From Candidatus Poribacteria bacterium (GTDB taxonomy: Bacteria > Poribacteria > WGA-4E > PCPOR2b), in the NCBI GenBank assembly GCA_003635265.1, contig PYIZ01000047.1:1-61379 (forward strand): 61,379 bases of DNA. Direction: 5' to 3'. Of this stretch, positions 16,656 through 24,560 are shown in pieces (positions within the stretch are counted from its first letter, which is position 1; each line of letters opens with the position of its first letter). Made by a program: the position numbers and the translations under genes. The notes beneath the pieces are model-generated. The model was given only the letters and a program-made list of their open reading frames with translations. It had not been told where the DNA came from and searched no databases.

Positions 16656-16720
16656 TGCTGACTCCTTGTGTTGAAAGCGGAATATTGTAATTGGCAACCC
16701 ATGTTAAAGAATGATAAAAA

Positions 16721-16752
16721 GAGACCGAGTTTTTGTGAAAAACCCGGTCTCT
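16721..16752. repeat. Palindromic hairpin of the ACCGAGTTTTT family, possible terminator
   Basis: Arms GAGACCGAGTTTTT and AAAAACCCGGTCTC around a three-base loop. The same kind of hairpin recurs at 34657-34689 and 52664-52700, always between genes. At this site it lies just inside the gap between hmuY and hmuT and could act as a terminator or processing site. Confidence 0.6.
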
Positions 16753-16815
16753 CCCGGAGAGGTAGGAGATACAGTATCCTCTCACAGCAGCATGAAGTGT
16801 GCATCTGAATAGATA

Positions 16816-17493
16816 TCAGAAATTGCGACTCCCATCGGGTTGATGGACGTATTCAAAAGTTACAAAACCGCTCTCCTTTTTGCTCTCATTGTCCTTGTAG
16901 TAGCCAATGAAACGCACTTTGGCAAATGTACCAGCCGCCGCTTGAACCACAAACACCCGTTTCTCCAGCGGCAAGATCCAGTGGTTCGGTGGTCCGGTAT
17001 AAATGTACCACCCCTCCTCACTTTGCGCGGCGATAGCGAGGTTCTGATCTGAATCGACAGCGTATCCGCCCGCAGGTGCCTCTTTCACCCCCTCAAAGTC
17101 TACATCTTTGAGCAGCACAGCACCACCCTTTCCGGGACCACTTACGCCGCCGTTGGTTATGACCTTCGTCCGTTGAAATCCGAGGTCCCAATCCATTGAA
17201 TTAAGTGGATCAGCGACCTCAACGGTATTACCTTTGGCGAGGGAGAAATAAGCCCACACCTCTTTACTCGTAGCGTCGATAGTAAAATTGACAACATCGA
17301 GTTGTGGTGCGACGTCGGCAGGAGATTGAGTCGCTGACGGTATGGTCTCAGTTGTGGGTGACTCTTCCTCAAGCGGTTGTTCAAGTCCATCGTCGTCATC
17401 ATTGTTACCGCAACCGAAAAAGAGAACAGTAGCGATAAACAGAATTGACCAGATGATGAGTCGCCAAGTGGCGAGACTCCTAAAGGTTTTCAT
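16816..17493 (-). CDS. hmuY: HmuY-like haem-binding lipoprotein
   Basis: The 225-residue protein has a lipoprotein signal (LFFGC, cysteine about residue 28) followed at once by an acidic stretch GNNDDDDGLEQPLEEE. The rest matches the HmuY family as I know it: NFTIDATSKEVWAYFSLA, the diagnostic MDWDLGFQRTKVITNGG with SGPGKGGA, and a late YIYTGPPNHWILPLEKRVFV region. HmuY proteins, best known in Porphyromonas, bind haem outside the cell and deliver it to HmuR. The acidic run after the lipid-bearing cysteine resembles Bacteroidota surface-export signals, so it may be surface exposed. Confidence 0.8.
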   Translation of the reverse strand: MKTFRSLATWRLIIWSILFIATVLFFGCGNNDDDDGLEQPLEEESPTTETIPSATQSPADVAPQLDVVNFTIDATSKEVWAYFSLAKGNTVEVADPLNSMDWDLGFQRTKVITNGGVSGPGKGGAVLLKDVDFEGVKEAPAGGYAVDSDQNLAIAAQSEEGWYIYTGPPNHWILPLEKRVFVVQAAAGTFAKVRFIGYYKDNESKKESGFVTFEYVHQPDGSRNF

Positions 17494-17526
17494 AGTGCCC
17501 TCCTATTGAGTGCTTCAAATGGCGAA

Positions 17527-17742
17527 TTAGACAGTGATCGGTTGATCCCTGTCTGTTAAAGATTTTGTGTTATCATCTTTGAAAGTCAACATGGCTTCCG
17601 CGATAGTGCCAGCAAGTTGGTAGAAATCCTGTGGCGTCATCGCAATGTCGATGCCCCGATATTTAAGGTGGATATGCCCCTCAAGGCATTGATAAACAGC
17701 ACATATGCCGTTACATGACAGAGATTCTCTTGTGTGACTCAT
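17527..17742 (-). CDS. Small conserved-looking protein of the haem operon (71 aa)
   Basis: I do not recognise the family with certainty. The product is 71 residues, soluble, with three cysteines near the N-terminus (SCNGICAVYQC) followed by a strand-rich segment GHIHLKYRGIDIAMTPQDFYQLA. GGAAA lies about ten bases before the ATG. It sits between the receptor and hmuY on the same strand, 33 bp upstream of hmuY, which supports it being a real gene. A C-x4-C-x4-C arrangement could bind metal or haem, or act as a small iron-responsive accessory protein; this is speculation. Confidence 0.65.
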   Translation of the reverse strand: MSHTRESLSCNGICAVYQCLEGHIHLKYRGIDIAMTPQDFYQLAGTIAEAMLTFKDDNTKSLTDRDQPITV

Positions 17743-17758
17743 TTACTATGTTTCCTTT

Positions 17759-17853
17759 CTTAATAGTTGCAGTAGGGGCAGGTCTTGTGCCTGCCCTACG
17801 AAGGGCTTAATAGTTGCAGTAGGGAGCAGGTCTTGTGCCTGCCCTACGAAGGG
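17759..17853. repeat. Two tandem copies of a 47-48 bp palindromic repeat
   Basis: Copies at 17759-17805 and 17806-17853 differ by one inserted base. Each contains GTAGGG..CAGG and CCTGCCCTAC arms. A related hairpin (GGGCAACC/GGGTTTCCC) follows to 17873. These look like dispersed intergenic palindromes, upstream of the 71-residue gene. Confidence 0.7.
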
Positions 17854-17982
17854 CAACCACAAGGGTTTCCCCTACCGGAAGGATGCGTGTAAAAATATTA
17901 GGATTGAAGGCTAACTAGCAGCAATCCCAATGCTTTCGCTTTGGGTCCAACTCCGGTAGTCTCGTTCATACGTCAAAAAACG

Positions 17983-18011
17983 TTGATATTGGAGGCAAAA
18001 AATGGTATAAT
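17983..18011 (+). promoter_or_regulatory. Sigma70-type promoter inside PATE-like element 2
   Basis: TTGATA (17983-17988), exactly 17 bp, then TATAAT (18006-18011). It is conserved in position with the promoter of element 1 and points towards the right end. Confidence 0.6.
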
Positions 18012-18017
18012 TCTGAT

Positions 18018-18322
18018 ACGTCCTAAGCGGGAGAGTCTCACTCCTACGCTTGTAGGGTCTCCCGTTTCCTCTGGTGAGACAGAGGGATTGGACGAGTGGC
18101 TAACCAAGCTACACTCAGGACGAAAACCAAGTCCGAAAAATCTATACCGTCGCGGCGGGACACGCCGAGACGTAAAAATGCCTGTGGAGGGACGGTAAGA
18201 CCACAACAAGTTATCCGTGGCACATCTCATCGAAGCAGGTATACGGTTGGGGTGCCCTTAACGGGGCACACCCGTAAGTCCGTTAAAAGAATCCCAAGTC
18301 TTTAGGCTTGGGAGTAGGTCAA
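18018..18322 (+). ncRNA. Candidate structured RNA (omega-RNA-like) of PATE-like element 2
   Basis: The nested hairpin GGGAGA/TCTCCC with inner CCTAC/GTAGG, the GGCG/CGCC stem and a strong GGGTG...CACACCC hairpin are kept relative to element 1 although loop bases differ. If it behaves like an omega-RNA its guide would start at 18323 in the flanking DNA. Inferred by analogy only. Confidence 0.4.
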
Positions 18323-18397
18323 ACAGATAGACCAGCCATATACAACGCGCGATCGATATGAGGTGCGCTTTACTGAACTCCATCTTTTCCTCGATTG

Positions 18398-18630
18398 GCA
18401 CGATTGATTGCTGTGTAATGAGTCATGCGTAACGGGAGGCAAATGTTTTTATGCGTTACGCATGACTCGCTACAACAGGCTCACCAGCCTGCCCCCTAAC
18501 CCCAACAAACTTGTGAGCCTAGGGTAGGTTATCAACAAGCTTTGCCCACCCTATGAGAGAAAGCTTGTGGTCATTTGGCAGTCTACTCAGTAAATCAAAG
18601 AGAGCCCACCATAAAACGACCGCCCGGTAA
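18398..18630. repeat. Long direct repeat, copy A (receptor 3' end plus downstream region)
   Basis: This stretch is about 80 % identical by eye to 20549-20780 in the same orientation. It contains the last 14 codons of the HmuR-like receptor and a strong inverted repeat (GAGTCATGCGTAACG against CGTTACGCATGACTC, 18419-18467) that could terminate transcription on either strand. Confidence 0.8.
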
Positions 18631-20509
18631 AGGTGTAAAAGGTCGGAATTTTGAAGTCGAAGATGTTATTGACGCCGACGGAAGCTTTGAGCCATCGAAG
18701 AACCTGTTTTGACCCCCGAATATTCCAGATCCAATTGCTCGGCGCATACTCCTCATCCTCAAGGACCTTGTCGCCATCATCGAAGAACCCCCACTTGCTG
18801 GCATAACGCCCGCGCAGGTCTACGTTGAAACCAGCGTCTTGGTTGATATAGGCAAGTTTAAGGTTGCCACTATGCTTCGATCGACTGAGTAGTGCTAAAC
18901 CTGTCTCCTTATCCTCGCCGTTGAGATAGGCATAGCCGATCGTCGTGGAGAAGCCACCGATTGAACGGGTCGAAAGTTCGACCTCAATCCCTTCGGTGAA
19001 TGCCTCACTGACGTTGAAGTACTGAAATTTGCTTCCACCAAGTACGCTCTCCCCGATCCGCTCTGCTTCGATCAGATTTTGCAGGTTGTTTCGGTACAGG
19101 TGTACCCGTCCAAGCAGTGAGGACTTAAATTGGTATTCAACCCCAAAATTCCAATTACCCGACGACTCCGGTTGTAGATCTGGATTTCCAAGCACCTGAT
19201 AGCCAGAGGTCGGATTGCTGAAATCGAGATAAAGGTCTTTGAAGTCAGGTGCACGAAAACCTTGACCGTATGAGGTGCGAATCGTAACATCACGAGTCAC
19301 GCGATACATCCCACTCAATTTTGGACTGAAGTGCGTTCCAAATTCGGAGTGATAGTCAAGGCGCCCGCCCAAGACAAATGCAAGGTTTTCTATCGGTCGA
19401 AATTCATTCTGGAAGAACAGTGAATCGGTTGTAACATCCTTCTCGCCGCCGGTGATACGTTGCGATTCAAGGTTTTCAAAAATTAACTCTGCGCCAATAG
19501 TCAGTTCATTCTTTGATCCGAGGGCGGTATCAAATTGTGCTTCGCCTTTGATTAGGTCTTGAATTGTGACATTTGATGATGCGATGAGCGAGGTGCCGCG
19601 GTCAATAACTGTCGATTCATCGTGGTAGCGTGTGGTGTAGATTTTGCCCATCAACTTTGATCGTGAACCGAGTTGATATCCTGTACCGACGCTTCCACTG
19701 AAGTTGTCTATATCACCGAGTCGGTCAAAGACGACACCCTCTCTTTCACTAACCCCCTCCTGCTTTTGGGCAAAATATTGCCCCGAAAACAGCAGAGATG
19801 CTTTAGGGGTCAGTTGATACTCTGCCCGTGTAGAGTGAGTCCAGTTCTTATAGCCATCGATCGTTGTTGTAAGGTCTGATTCGTCTAGGTCAACTGGACT
19901 TCGGCGGTTTGCAGCAAGGGTCAATAACGCGTTGAATTTGTCGTGATTCAACTCAACGGTGCTACGACTGTCAATGGTGTTGTGGGTTTCGAGGTTGTTG
20001 GTAAATTGAGCAGCAAATGGAGACGACGCTTTACGCGTGATAACGTTGATCACGCCTCCCATCGCAGCACTGCCAAAAAGTGCGGACGACGCGCCTTTGA
20101 CAATCTCGATCCGGTCAACGTTTTCGACTGCAATCCGAGCGAGGTCCAGTTTGCCCGCGATTCGACCGACCTGGGGTTCGCCGTCAAGCAGAATCAGGAT
20201 ATAATCCGAATCGAGCCCTTGCAATTGCACACCATCGCCGTGGGCGTCGCGGTCGACAACGATCCCTACCCGATGCTCAAGCACCTCGCCGATGTTTTCC
20301 GCGCCCGTCGCTTCAATCTCACTGCGTGTGATGACCTCGGTGATAACAGGTGTATCTTTCAATCGCCGCTCGGTCTTTGTGCCGGTGACAACTACCTCAT
20401 CCATCTGAAAAAGGTCAGCCTTTGGCTCTGTTGTAGCGAAACTTAACCGCATTCCACTGAACGCGAAGATAACTAGGAATCCTATCCAGATTAGTCTGTA
20501 TAACTGCAT
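18587..20509 (-). CDS. hmuR: TonB-dependent haem receptor (HmuR-like)
   Basis: The ATG at 20509 is preferred over the TTG three bases earlier because GGAG lies seven bases upstream. The 640-residue protein has a signal peptide, a TonB box (DEVVVTGT), a plug domain (about residues 45-155, ending GGVINVITRK) and a 22-strand barrel. The FRAP and NPDL boxes typical of haem receptors are present (GFRAPDF; LGNPDLQPESS). The protein ends in an aromatic residue, as outer-membrane barrels do. It would move haem, possibly handed over by HmuY, into the periplasm using TonB energy. Its 3' end is duplicated at 20737-20778. Confidence 0.87.
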   Translation of the reverse strand: MQLYRLIWIGFLVIFAFSGMRLSFATTEPKADLFQMDEVVVTGTKTERRLKDTPVITEVITRSEIEATGAENIGEVLEHRVGIVVDRDAHGDGVQLQGLDSDYILILLDGEPQVGRIAGKLDLARIAVENVDRIEIVKGASSALFGSAAMGGVINVITRKASSPFAAQFTNNLETHNTIDSRSTVELNHDKFNALLTLAANRRSPVDLDESDLTTTIDGYKNWTHSTRAEYQLTPKASLLFSGQYFAQKQEGVSEREGVVFDRLGDIDNFSGSVGTGYQLGSRSKLMGKIYTTRYHDESTVIDRGTSLIASSNVTIQDLIKGEAQFDTALGSKNELTIGAELIFENLESQRITGGEKDVTTDSLFFQNEFRPIENLAFVLGGRLDYHSEFGTHFSPKLSGMYRVTRDVTIRTSYGQGFRAPDFKDLYLDFSNPTSGYQVLGNPDLQPESSGNWNFGVEYQFKSSLLGRVHLYRNNLQNLIEAERIGESVLGGSKFQYFNVSEAFTEGIEVELSTRSIGGFSTTIGYAYLNGEDKETGLALLSRSKHSGNLKLAYINQDAGFNVDLRGRYASKWGFFDDGDKVLEDEEYAPSNWIWNIRGSKQVLRWLKASVGVNNIFDFKIPTFYTFTGRSFYGGLSLIY

Positions 20510-20548
20510 CAACGGTCTCCTTTTCGTGTAATTATCCTAGCAATTTAC

Positions 20549-20780
20549 GCACGATTGATTGCTGTGTAACACGTCATGCGTAACGGGAGGCAATTTTTTT
20601 TAGCGTTACGCATGACTTGCTACAATATGCTCCCAAGCTTGCCCCCTAACCTCAACAAGCTTGAGAGCCTAGGGTAAGTTATCGAAAAACTTTCCCTACC
20701 CCATTAGAAAAAACTTATGGTCATTTAGCAGTCTGCTCAGTAAATCGCAAAGGGTCTGCTGTAAAATGACCGCCCGATAA
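20549..20780. repeat. Long direct repeat, copy B
   Basis: Counterpart of 18398-18630. It also carries the TCATGCGTAACG/CGTTACGCATGA inverted repeat (about 20571-20617). It lies between the receptor start and the PepSY gene end, and its right boundary falls inside a receptor-tail fragment. Confidence 0.8.
20737..20778 (-). pseudogene. 3'-terminal fragment of a second TonB receptor
   Basis: Read on the minus strand these 14 codons give IGRSFYSRPFAIY and a TGA at the place where the intact receptor has TGRSFYGGLSLIY and TGA. The fragment begins eight bases after the PepSY gene stop, with no upstream receptor sequence. It is best explained as the remaining tail of a duplicated receptor gene lost by recombination, or as a tail copied by repeat-mediated exchange. 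Confidence 0.6.
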
Positions 20781-20785
20781 ATCGG

Positions 20786-21508
20786 TTAGAAAGCTCGCCA
20801 AACAAAAAAGATTCCAAGGGTCAGCGATCCAAAACCGAGCCCCGCGGCGAGTAGACGGGGCCCATGAAGTCGTGTCCAGAGCAATATCCCGGTAAGAGAG
20901 AGGATGATTAAGCTGCCTGCAATCGAATCGGCAAGGAGAATCCATGCAACACCCATTCCGCTTGCCATATGTAACCGATTGAGAAACGCAAAAACATTTC
21001 GATCAAATTGTGTGACACTGGCATAACTGTTGCCAACCCAATATTCTGCACTGTAGGTGCGCTGTGGGTTGCTGAAGCTGACGCGCCATTTTTCAGGTTG
21101 TAGGACCGACTGCCCGTCCCAACTAATTTCTTGTGACGGTTCTGAACGTGCACGACTCCACTTATTCTCAATATCCAGTTCGGTTTGAAGCCACCTCGCA
21201 AAATCCTCGACACTTTCTGGTCGAACTGCTGGTAGGGCAAGTTCAATCTTTGTCCGTTCGGTCTTAGCTGCGTTAATCTTCATAACTCCCCGATGGTTGA
21301 GTAAGATTCCGGTGATGCCGAAGAGGAGGGCCAACGTTGCACCCCAAAGCCCGAGCCAAGCGTGTGTTCGACGCAGCCATTTGAGAAATGCGCCCCGACT
21401 CCACGCTTTTGGCAGAAATGCGTAAGGTGAACGACGCCTGTCCTGCTTCTTCTGCTTGCTAGAGTCTGGCTCAATAGTTGCTGAATGTGAGTGTGTCTTA
21501 TCTTGCAC
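20786..21508 (-). CDS. PepSY-associated membrane protein of the iron/haem operon
   Basis: I place the start at the GTG at 21508, because GGAGG lies five bases before it; the ATG six codons earlier overlaps that site. The protein (about 240 residues) has a basic N-terminus, a first membrane segment around LGLWGATLALLFGITGILL followed by NHRG, a periplasmic domain of about 100 residues, and two more membrane segments near the C-terminus. This is the layout of PepSY-TM proteins found next to TonB receptors, some of which reduce ferric siderophores. It is the first gene behind the Fur box at 21700. Its first codons (VQDKT..HS) are shared with an unrelated lipoprotein at 30327. Confidence 0.75.
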   Translation of the reverse strand: MQDKTHSHSATIEPDSSKQKKQDRRRSPYAFLPKAWSRGAFLKWLRRTHAWLGLWGATLALLFGITGILLNHRGVMKINAAKTERTKIELALPAVRPESVEDFARWLQTELDIENKWSRARSEPSQEISWDGQSVLQPEKWRVSFSNPQRTYSAEYWVGNSYASVTQFDRNVFAFLNRLHMASGMGVAWILLADSIAGSLIILSLTGILLWTRLHGPRLLAAGLGFGSLTLGIFFVWRAF

Positions 21509-21580
21509 TATAGCCTCCGTGTACATAGATTGGGCTGTCGTGACAGTCGTAAAGCTATTGGCTTATCCTTAAATGGAAAC

Positions 21581-21697
21581 AAAAAAGGCGATGGGCGCAA
21601 AAAAGCCCCAATACATCAAATCGATAAGGATGTGGGAGATAGCTAACAATTGGCCGTTGGGAGCTGTCCCTTTTTCTATCGTTCGCCTTTTCTGTTT
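21581..21697 (-). promoter_or_regulatory. Conserved structured leader, copy 1 (Fur-regulated operon)
   Basis: On the minus strand the transcript would begin AAAAGGCGAACGATAG and close with TCGCCTTTTTT. Possible stems are GGCGA/TCGCC, CGATA/TATCG and GGGA/TCCC, with a GGGGC/GCGCCC hairpin before the 3' closing arm. Nearly the same sequence occurs at 30401-30516, in the same place between a Fur box and a GGAGG-GTG start. I recognise no known riboswitch class, and no B12 box is present. Confidence 0.55.
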
Positions 21698-21699
21698 AT

Positions 21700-21720
21700 T
21701 GATAATGAATCTCAATATCA
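21700..21720 (-). promoter_or_regulatory. Fur box upstream of the PepSY/hmuR operon
   Basis: Arms TGATAATGAA and CTCAATATCA around one central base; eight of ten positions pair. It resembles the Fur consensus and lies between the end of the UDP-glucose dehydrogenase gene and the leader. Iron repression of the haem operon is inferred. Confidence 0.7.
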
Positions 21721-21748
21721 GTCACTGTTCAACTTTATCAAACGATAC

Positions 21749-23119
21749 CTATGTTCTCTCAATTCTCCTTCCGACTCCGATGTAATGAAATCCAGCAGCT
21801 TGTGCTTCTTGGGGATCATAAAGGTTGCGTCCGTCAATGAGAAGTGGCGTATTCATTCGTTTAGCAAGCACACCTAAGTCCATGTTCTGATACTCGTCCC
21901 AATCGGTGATGAGCACTAGCGCATCTGCATTGTGGGTGAGTTCACACACATCGCTGGCAAAAACGATGGGAAATCCGTTGAGAGCGTGCCTTGCGTTTTC
22001 GACAGCAACGGGGTCATGTGCACGAACATTTGCCTCTTCTTTAATAAGTCGGCGGATGATGTCCAGTGCAGGGGCTTCTCGGATGTCATCTGTGTTTGGC
22101 TTGAAAGCAAGACCAAGAATGCCAATGGTTTTCCCTCTGAGGGTTTTCAACGCGTCCTGCAACTTTTCGACGATTTGTTCCCGTTGTCGAGAGTTAACTG
22201 TTCGTGCTGCTTCGGTGATAGGCATCATGTACTCGGATTGTGCAGCGATACCCAACAGTGCCGCTGTATCTTTGGGGTAACAACTCCCACCCCAACCGAT
22301 ACCTGCGTTGAGGAAACGCGGACCTATACGGGAGTCAAGCCCGATACCTTGTGCGACCTCCGTCACGTCTGCTCCTACTTTCTCACAGAGCCCTGCGATT
22401 TCATTGATAAAACTAATTTTAAGTGCGAGGAAGGTGTTTGCCGCGTACTTGAGCATCTCCGCGCTGTTTGGATCTGTCGTTACCATCGGTGGTAGGTGGT
22501 AACCCACCGGACGTGGTAATAAACTTGGTGGTTCAAACGTCTGTTCAAGTATTGGTCGATAGAGGCGACGTAAGGTATCTACTGCGTCCTCACAGTCTGT
22601 CCCAACAACAATCCGATCCGGATAGAACGCACCTGGCAACGCCAACCCCTCCTGTAAAAACTCCGGATTGGAAGCAACAGAAACATTCCCTCGAATTCCT
22701 CGTGCCGAAAAGACCTTCTCAACGATTTTAGCGACATGTCGATTGGTGCCGATTGGAACAGTGGATTTGAGGGCAAGAGTATAGCGCCTATCTGGATGAC
22801 ATACCTGTGCAACTTCTATCGCTGCTTGTTTAACATGCTGCGTATCGGCTTCACCGTTCTTCAGCGGGGTGCCGACGGCGATCAAGATCACCTTTGCTTC
22901 TGGCACTGCTTCATCCACGTCAGATGTGAAGCGGATAGTGTGCCGCACTTTGTCAAAGAGGTTCTGAAGTCCAGGTTCATGGATAGGAGTCTTCCCGGCG
23001 TGCAAAAGACTGAGTTTGCCCTCGTCTTTGTCCACAGCGACAACGTCATGGTTGAGGGAGGCGAGCACGACAGCGGTGGTTAACCCAACGTATCCAGTAC
23101 CGATAATTGCGACTTTCAT
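21749..23119 (-). CDS. ugd: UDP-glucose 6-dehydrogenase
   Basis: The 456-residue protein has the N-terminal NAD site (KVAIIGTGYVGL), the central helix region with ENAEMLKYAANTFLALKISFINE-type residues, and the catalytic cysteine in GWGGSCYPKD (about residue 277). A C-terminal UDP-binding domain follows (GLAFKPNTDDIREAP). It oxidises UDP-glucose to UDP-glucuronate in two NAD-dependent steps, for capsule or other surface glycans. The length is normal for the family. It lies behind the FAD oxidoreductase gene on the same strand with an 85-bp gap. Confidence 0.93.
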   Translation of the reverse strand: MKVAIIGTGYVGLTTAVVLASLNHDVVAVDKDEGKLSLLHAGKTPIHEPGLQNLFDKVRHTIRFTSDVDEAVPEAKVILIAVGTPLKNGEADTQHVKQAAIEVAQVCHPDRRYTLALKSTVPIGTNRHVAKIVEKVFSARGIRGNVSVASNPEFLQEGLALPGAFYPDRIVVGTDCEDAVDTLRRLYRPILEQTFEPPSLLPRPVGYHLPPMVTTDPNSAEMLKYAANTFLALKISFINEIAGLCEKVGADVTEVAQGIGLDSRIGPRFLNAGIGWGGSCYPKDTAALLGIAAQSEYMMPITEAARTVNSRQREQIVEKLQDALKTLRGKTIGILGLAFKPNTDDIREAPALDIIRRLIKEEANVRAHDPVAVENARHALNGFPIVFASDVCELTHNADALVLITDWDEYQNMDLGVLAKRMNTPLLIDGRNLYDPQEAQAAGFHYIGVGRRIERT

Positions 23120-23204
23120 TTCTTCACCTATTCTTTGCCGCTCCTATAGGGCGTGTGTTCAGCACACAGTAGATTTAAATATAATCTATCCCGATTTTCG
23201 TGCT

Positions 23205-24560
23205 TTATCTGCCGTTGCCTTCGTACACAATCTGATCTATCAATTCTTTCCCTGTTTTGAACAAATCGTGAAGATGCAGGTAGCTAAAGCGCGCGCTTCT
23301 TCCCGTCACATGTAAGTTCTTAAATGTCTCAAAGTATTCGACCAAACGCGCTACCTTCTCCGCAAATCCAATCTCAAGGACAGGATAGGCGAATGGCAAT
23401 TTATAGGTCTGATAGCAGATGACTTCTTCTATGAGTATCGGTTTTATGCGGCGCAACGCTTCCCAGACCTTGGTCCTGAGTGCTTCTTCGGGCATATTCC
23501 AGATCGCATCATCGCTGTAACACGGCAGCTCCAGTACAATCACTGTTTGGTCTTTGGGTGCCATGTGAACACTGCGGTTTTTAGGTTCATAAAGCCGTGT
23601 AAATGGAAACTCCTTGCTCGGAAAATAGAGCGAAGCGTTCGGCGAAAAGACGGTTCGATTCAATCCGAATACACAGAGCACTAAATTTCTGTATTTGATC
23701 GAGTCAGCGATGGTTAATAGTTCCGATGGCGGTGGTGGGTCTAGAATTTTCGCTGAGAGCGTTAGTGGCAGTGTGCTAATTACCATATCTGGACTTAGTT
23801 CAACCTCGCCACTGTTTAATATAACCCGCTCAATTTTGCCGCTTTTGTGAACCAGTCGGCTCACTCTGCTGTTGAGGTGGATATGTTCGTCACCAATAAA
23901 TTCGCTCAACTTATCGACAATCATCCCGATGCCATATTTGGGATAAAAGAAACTACCATCCAAGTGTCTCGGATTCTGCTCCTCACCCAATAGGGAAGAA
24001 CGGATAAAGGTTTTAAGATCGAGTCCTTTTAACCGCTTTCCCGATATAGATGTGGATAGTTTGTGTGTGGCTTCGCCCCACAGTTTCTGAGAGTAGTTCA
24101 GCAAAAAGCGTTCTGCCAACGTCCTGCCGTACTGATTGACTGCAAATGTTTCAAAATTGTCTGTTACTGTTTCACCCGGCGCCTGCAACTTATCCCAAGA
24201 AATTTTCAGCAACGTTTTGGCATCCAGCTTTCCAACCAGATCATTCAATGTCAGCGGAAAACGGAAAAATTGACCTTCAAAAAAGATCTCGCTCGGCGCA
24301 TCAACGCGCAACAATGTGTCTCCCAGCAGTTTTTTCACCTCACTTGTGACTTCAGGATCTTTATCGTGAAATCGGTGGGCACCGGTATCGAATCGGAAAT
24401 CCCCGGATCGAAGTGTGCGGCAATTCCCGCCGACATCTGTCCCTGCTTCAAAGAGGGCGAAATCAAGTCGGTGTTTCTTCGCGTAATAACCGGCAGTCAG
24501 TGCCGCAGGACCACCGCCAAGAATTTGGATGTCCGTTTCGATAGATTGCATTTTGTTCAA
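23205..24560 (-). CDS. FAD-dependent oxidoreductase, protoporphyrinogen-oxidase/amine-oxidase fold
   Basis: The 451-residue protein opens with a dinucleotide-binding site (IQILGGGPAALTAGYYAKKH) and an E at the end of the second strand, followed by GGNCRT and FDTGAHRFH, which bind FAD in this superfamily. The overall layout resembles oxidoreductases found in glycan clusters, including those similar to UDP-galactopyranose mutase. The substrate cannot be told. The frame opens at a TTG overlapping the previous gene's stop by four bases; an ATG three codons later is equally possible. The protein runs on to a normal length with no break. Confidence 0.75.
   Translation of the reverse strand: MNKMQSIETDIQILGGGPAALTAGYYAKKHRLDFALFEAGTDVGGNCRTLRSGDFRFDTGAHRFHDKDPEVTSEVKKLLGDTLLRVDAPSEIFFEGQFFRFPLTLNDLVGKLDAKTLLKISWDKLQAPGETVTDNFETFAVNQYGRTLAERFLLNYSQKLWGEATHKLSTSISGKRLKGLDLKTFIRSSLLGEEQNPRHLDGSFFYPKYGIGMIVDKLSEFIGDEHIHLNSRVSRLVHKSGKIERVILNSGEVELSPDMVISTLPLTLSAKILDPPPPSELLTIADSIKYRNLVLCVFGLNRTVFSPNASLYFPSKEFPFTRLYEPKNRSVHMAPKDQTVIVLELPCYSDDAIWNMPEEALRTKVWEALRRIKPILIEEVICYQTYKLPFAYPVLEIGFAEKVARLVEYFETFKNLHVTGRSARFSYLHLHDLFKTGKELIDQIVYEGNGR

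Larger units (their letters stand above)
17908..18322 (+). mobile_element. TnpB-less IS200/IS605-type element (PATE-like), copy 2
   Basis: Left hairpin at 17926-17945 (CCCAATGC, loop TTTC, GCTTTGGG) 18 bases inside a TTGA (17904-17907); right hairpin at 18293-18312 (CCCAAG/CTTGGG) followed by TCAA (18319-18322). The interior shares long blocks with element 1 (12698-13105), including promoter and hairpins, while the flanks differ. A short frame inside (17941-18198) may be a relic of a tnpB 3' end but has no TnpB motif. It separates the TonB receptor from the rest of the haem operon. Confidence 0.7.

Noticed and set aside
17941..18198. Frame inside PATE-like element 2 as a small gene
   Set aside because: Lies across the element's hairpins and promoter, and lacks TnpB motifs; the frame is not kept in element 1.
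21581..21697. Leader as a cobalamin riboswitch
   Set aside because: No B12 box or other known aptamer core is visible, and the gene context is iron/haem.
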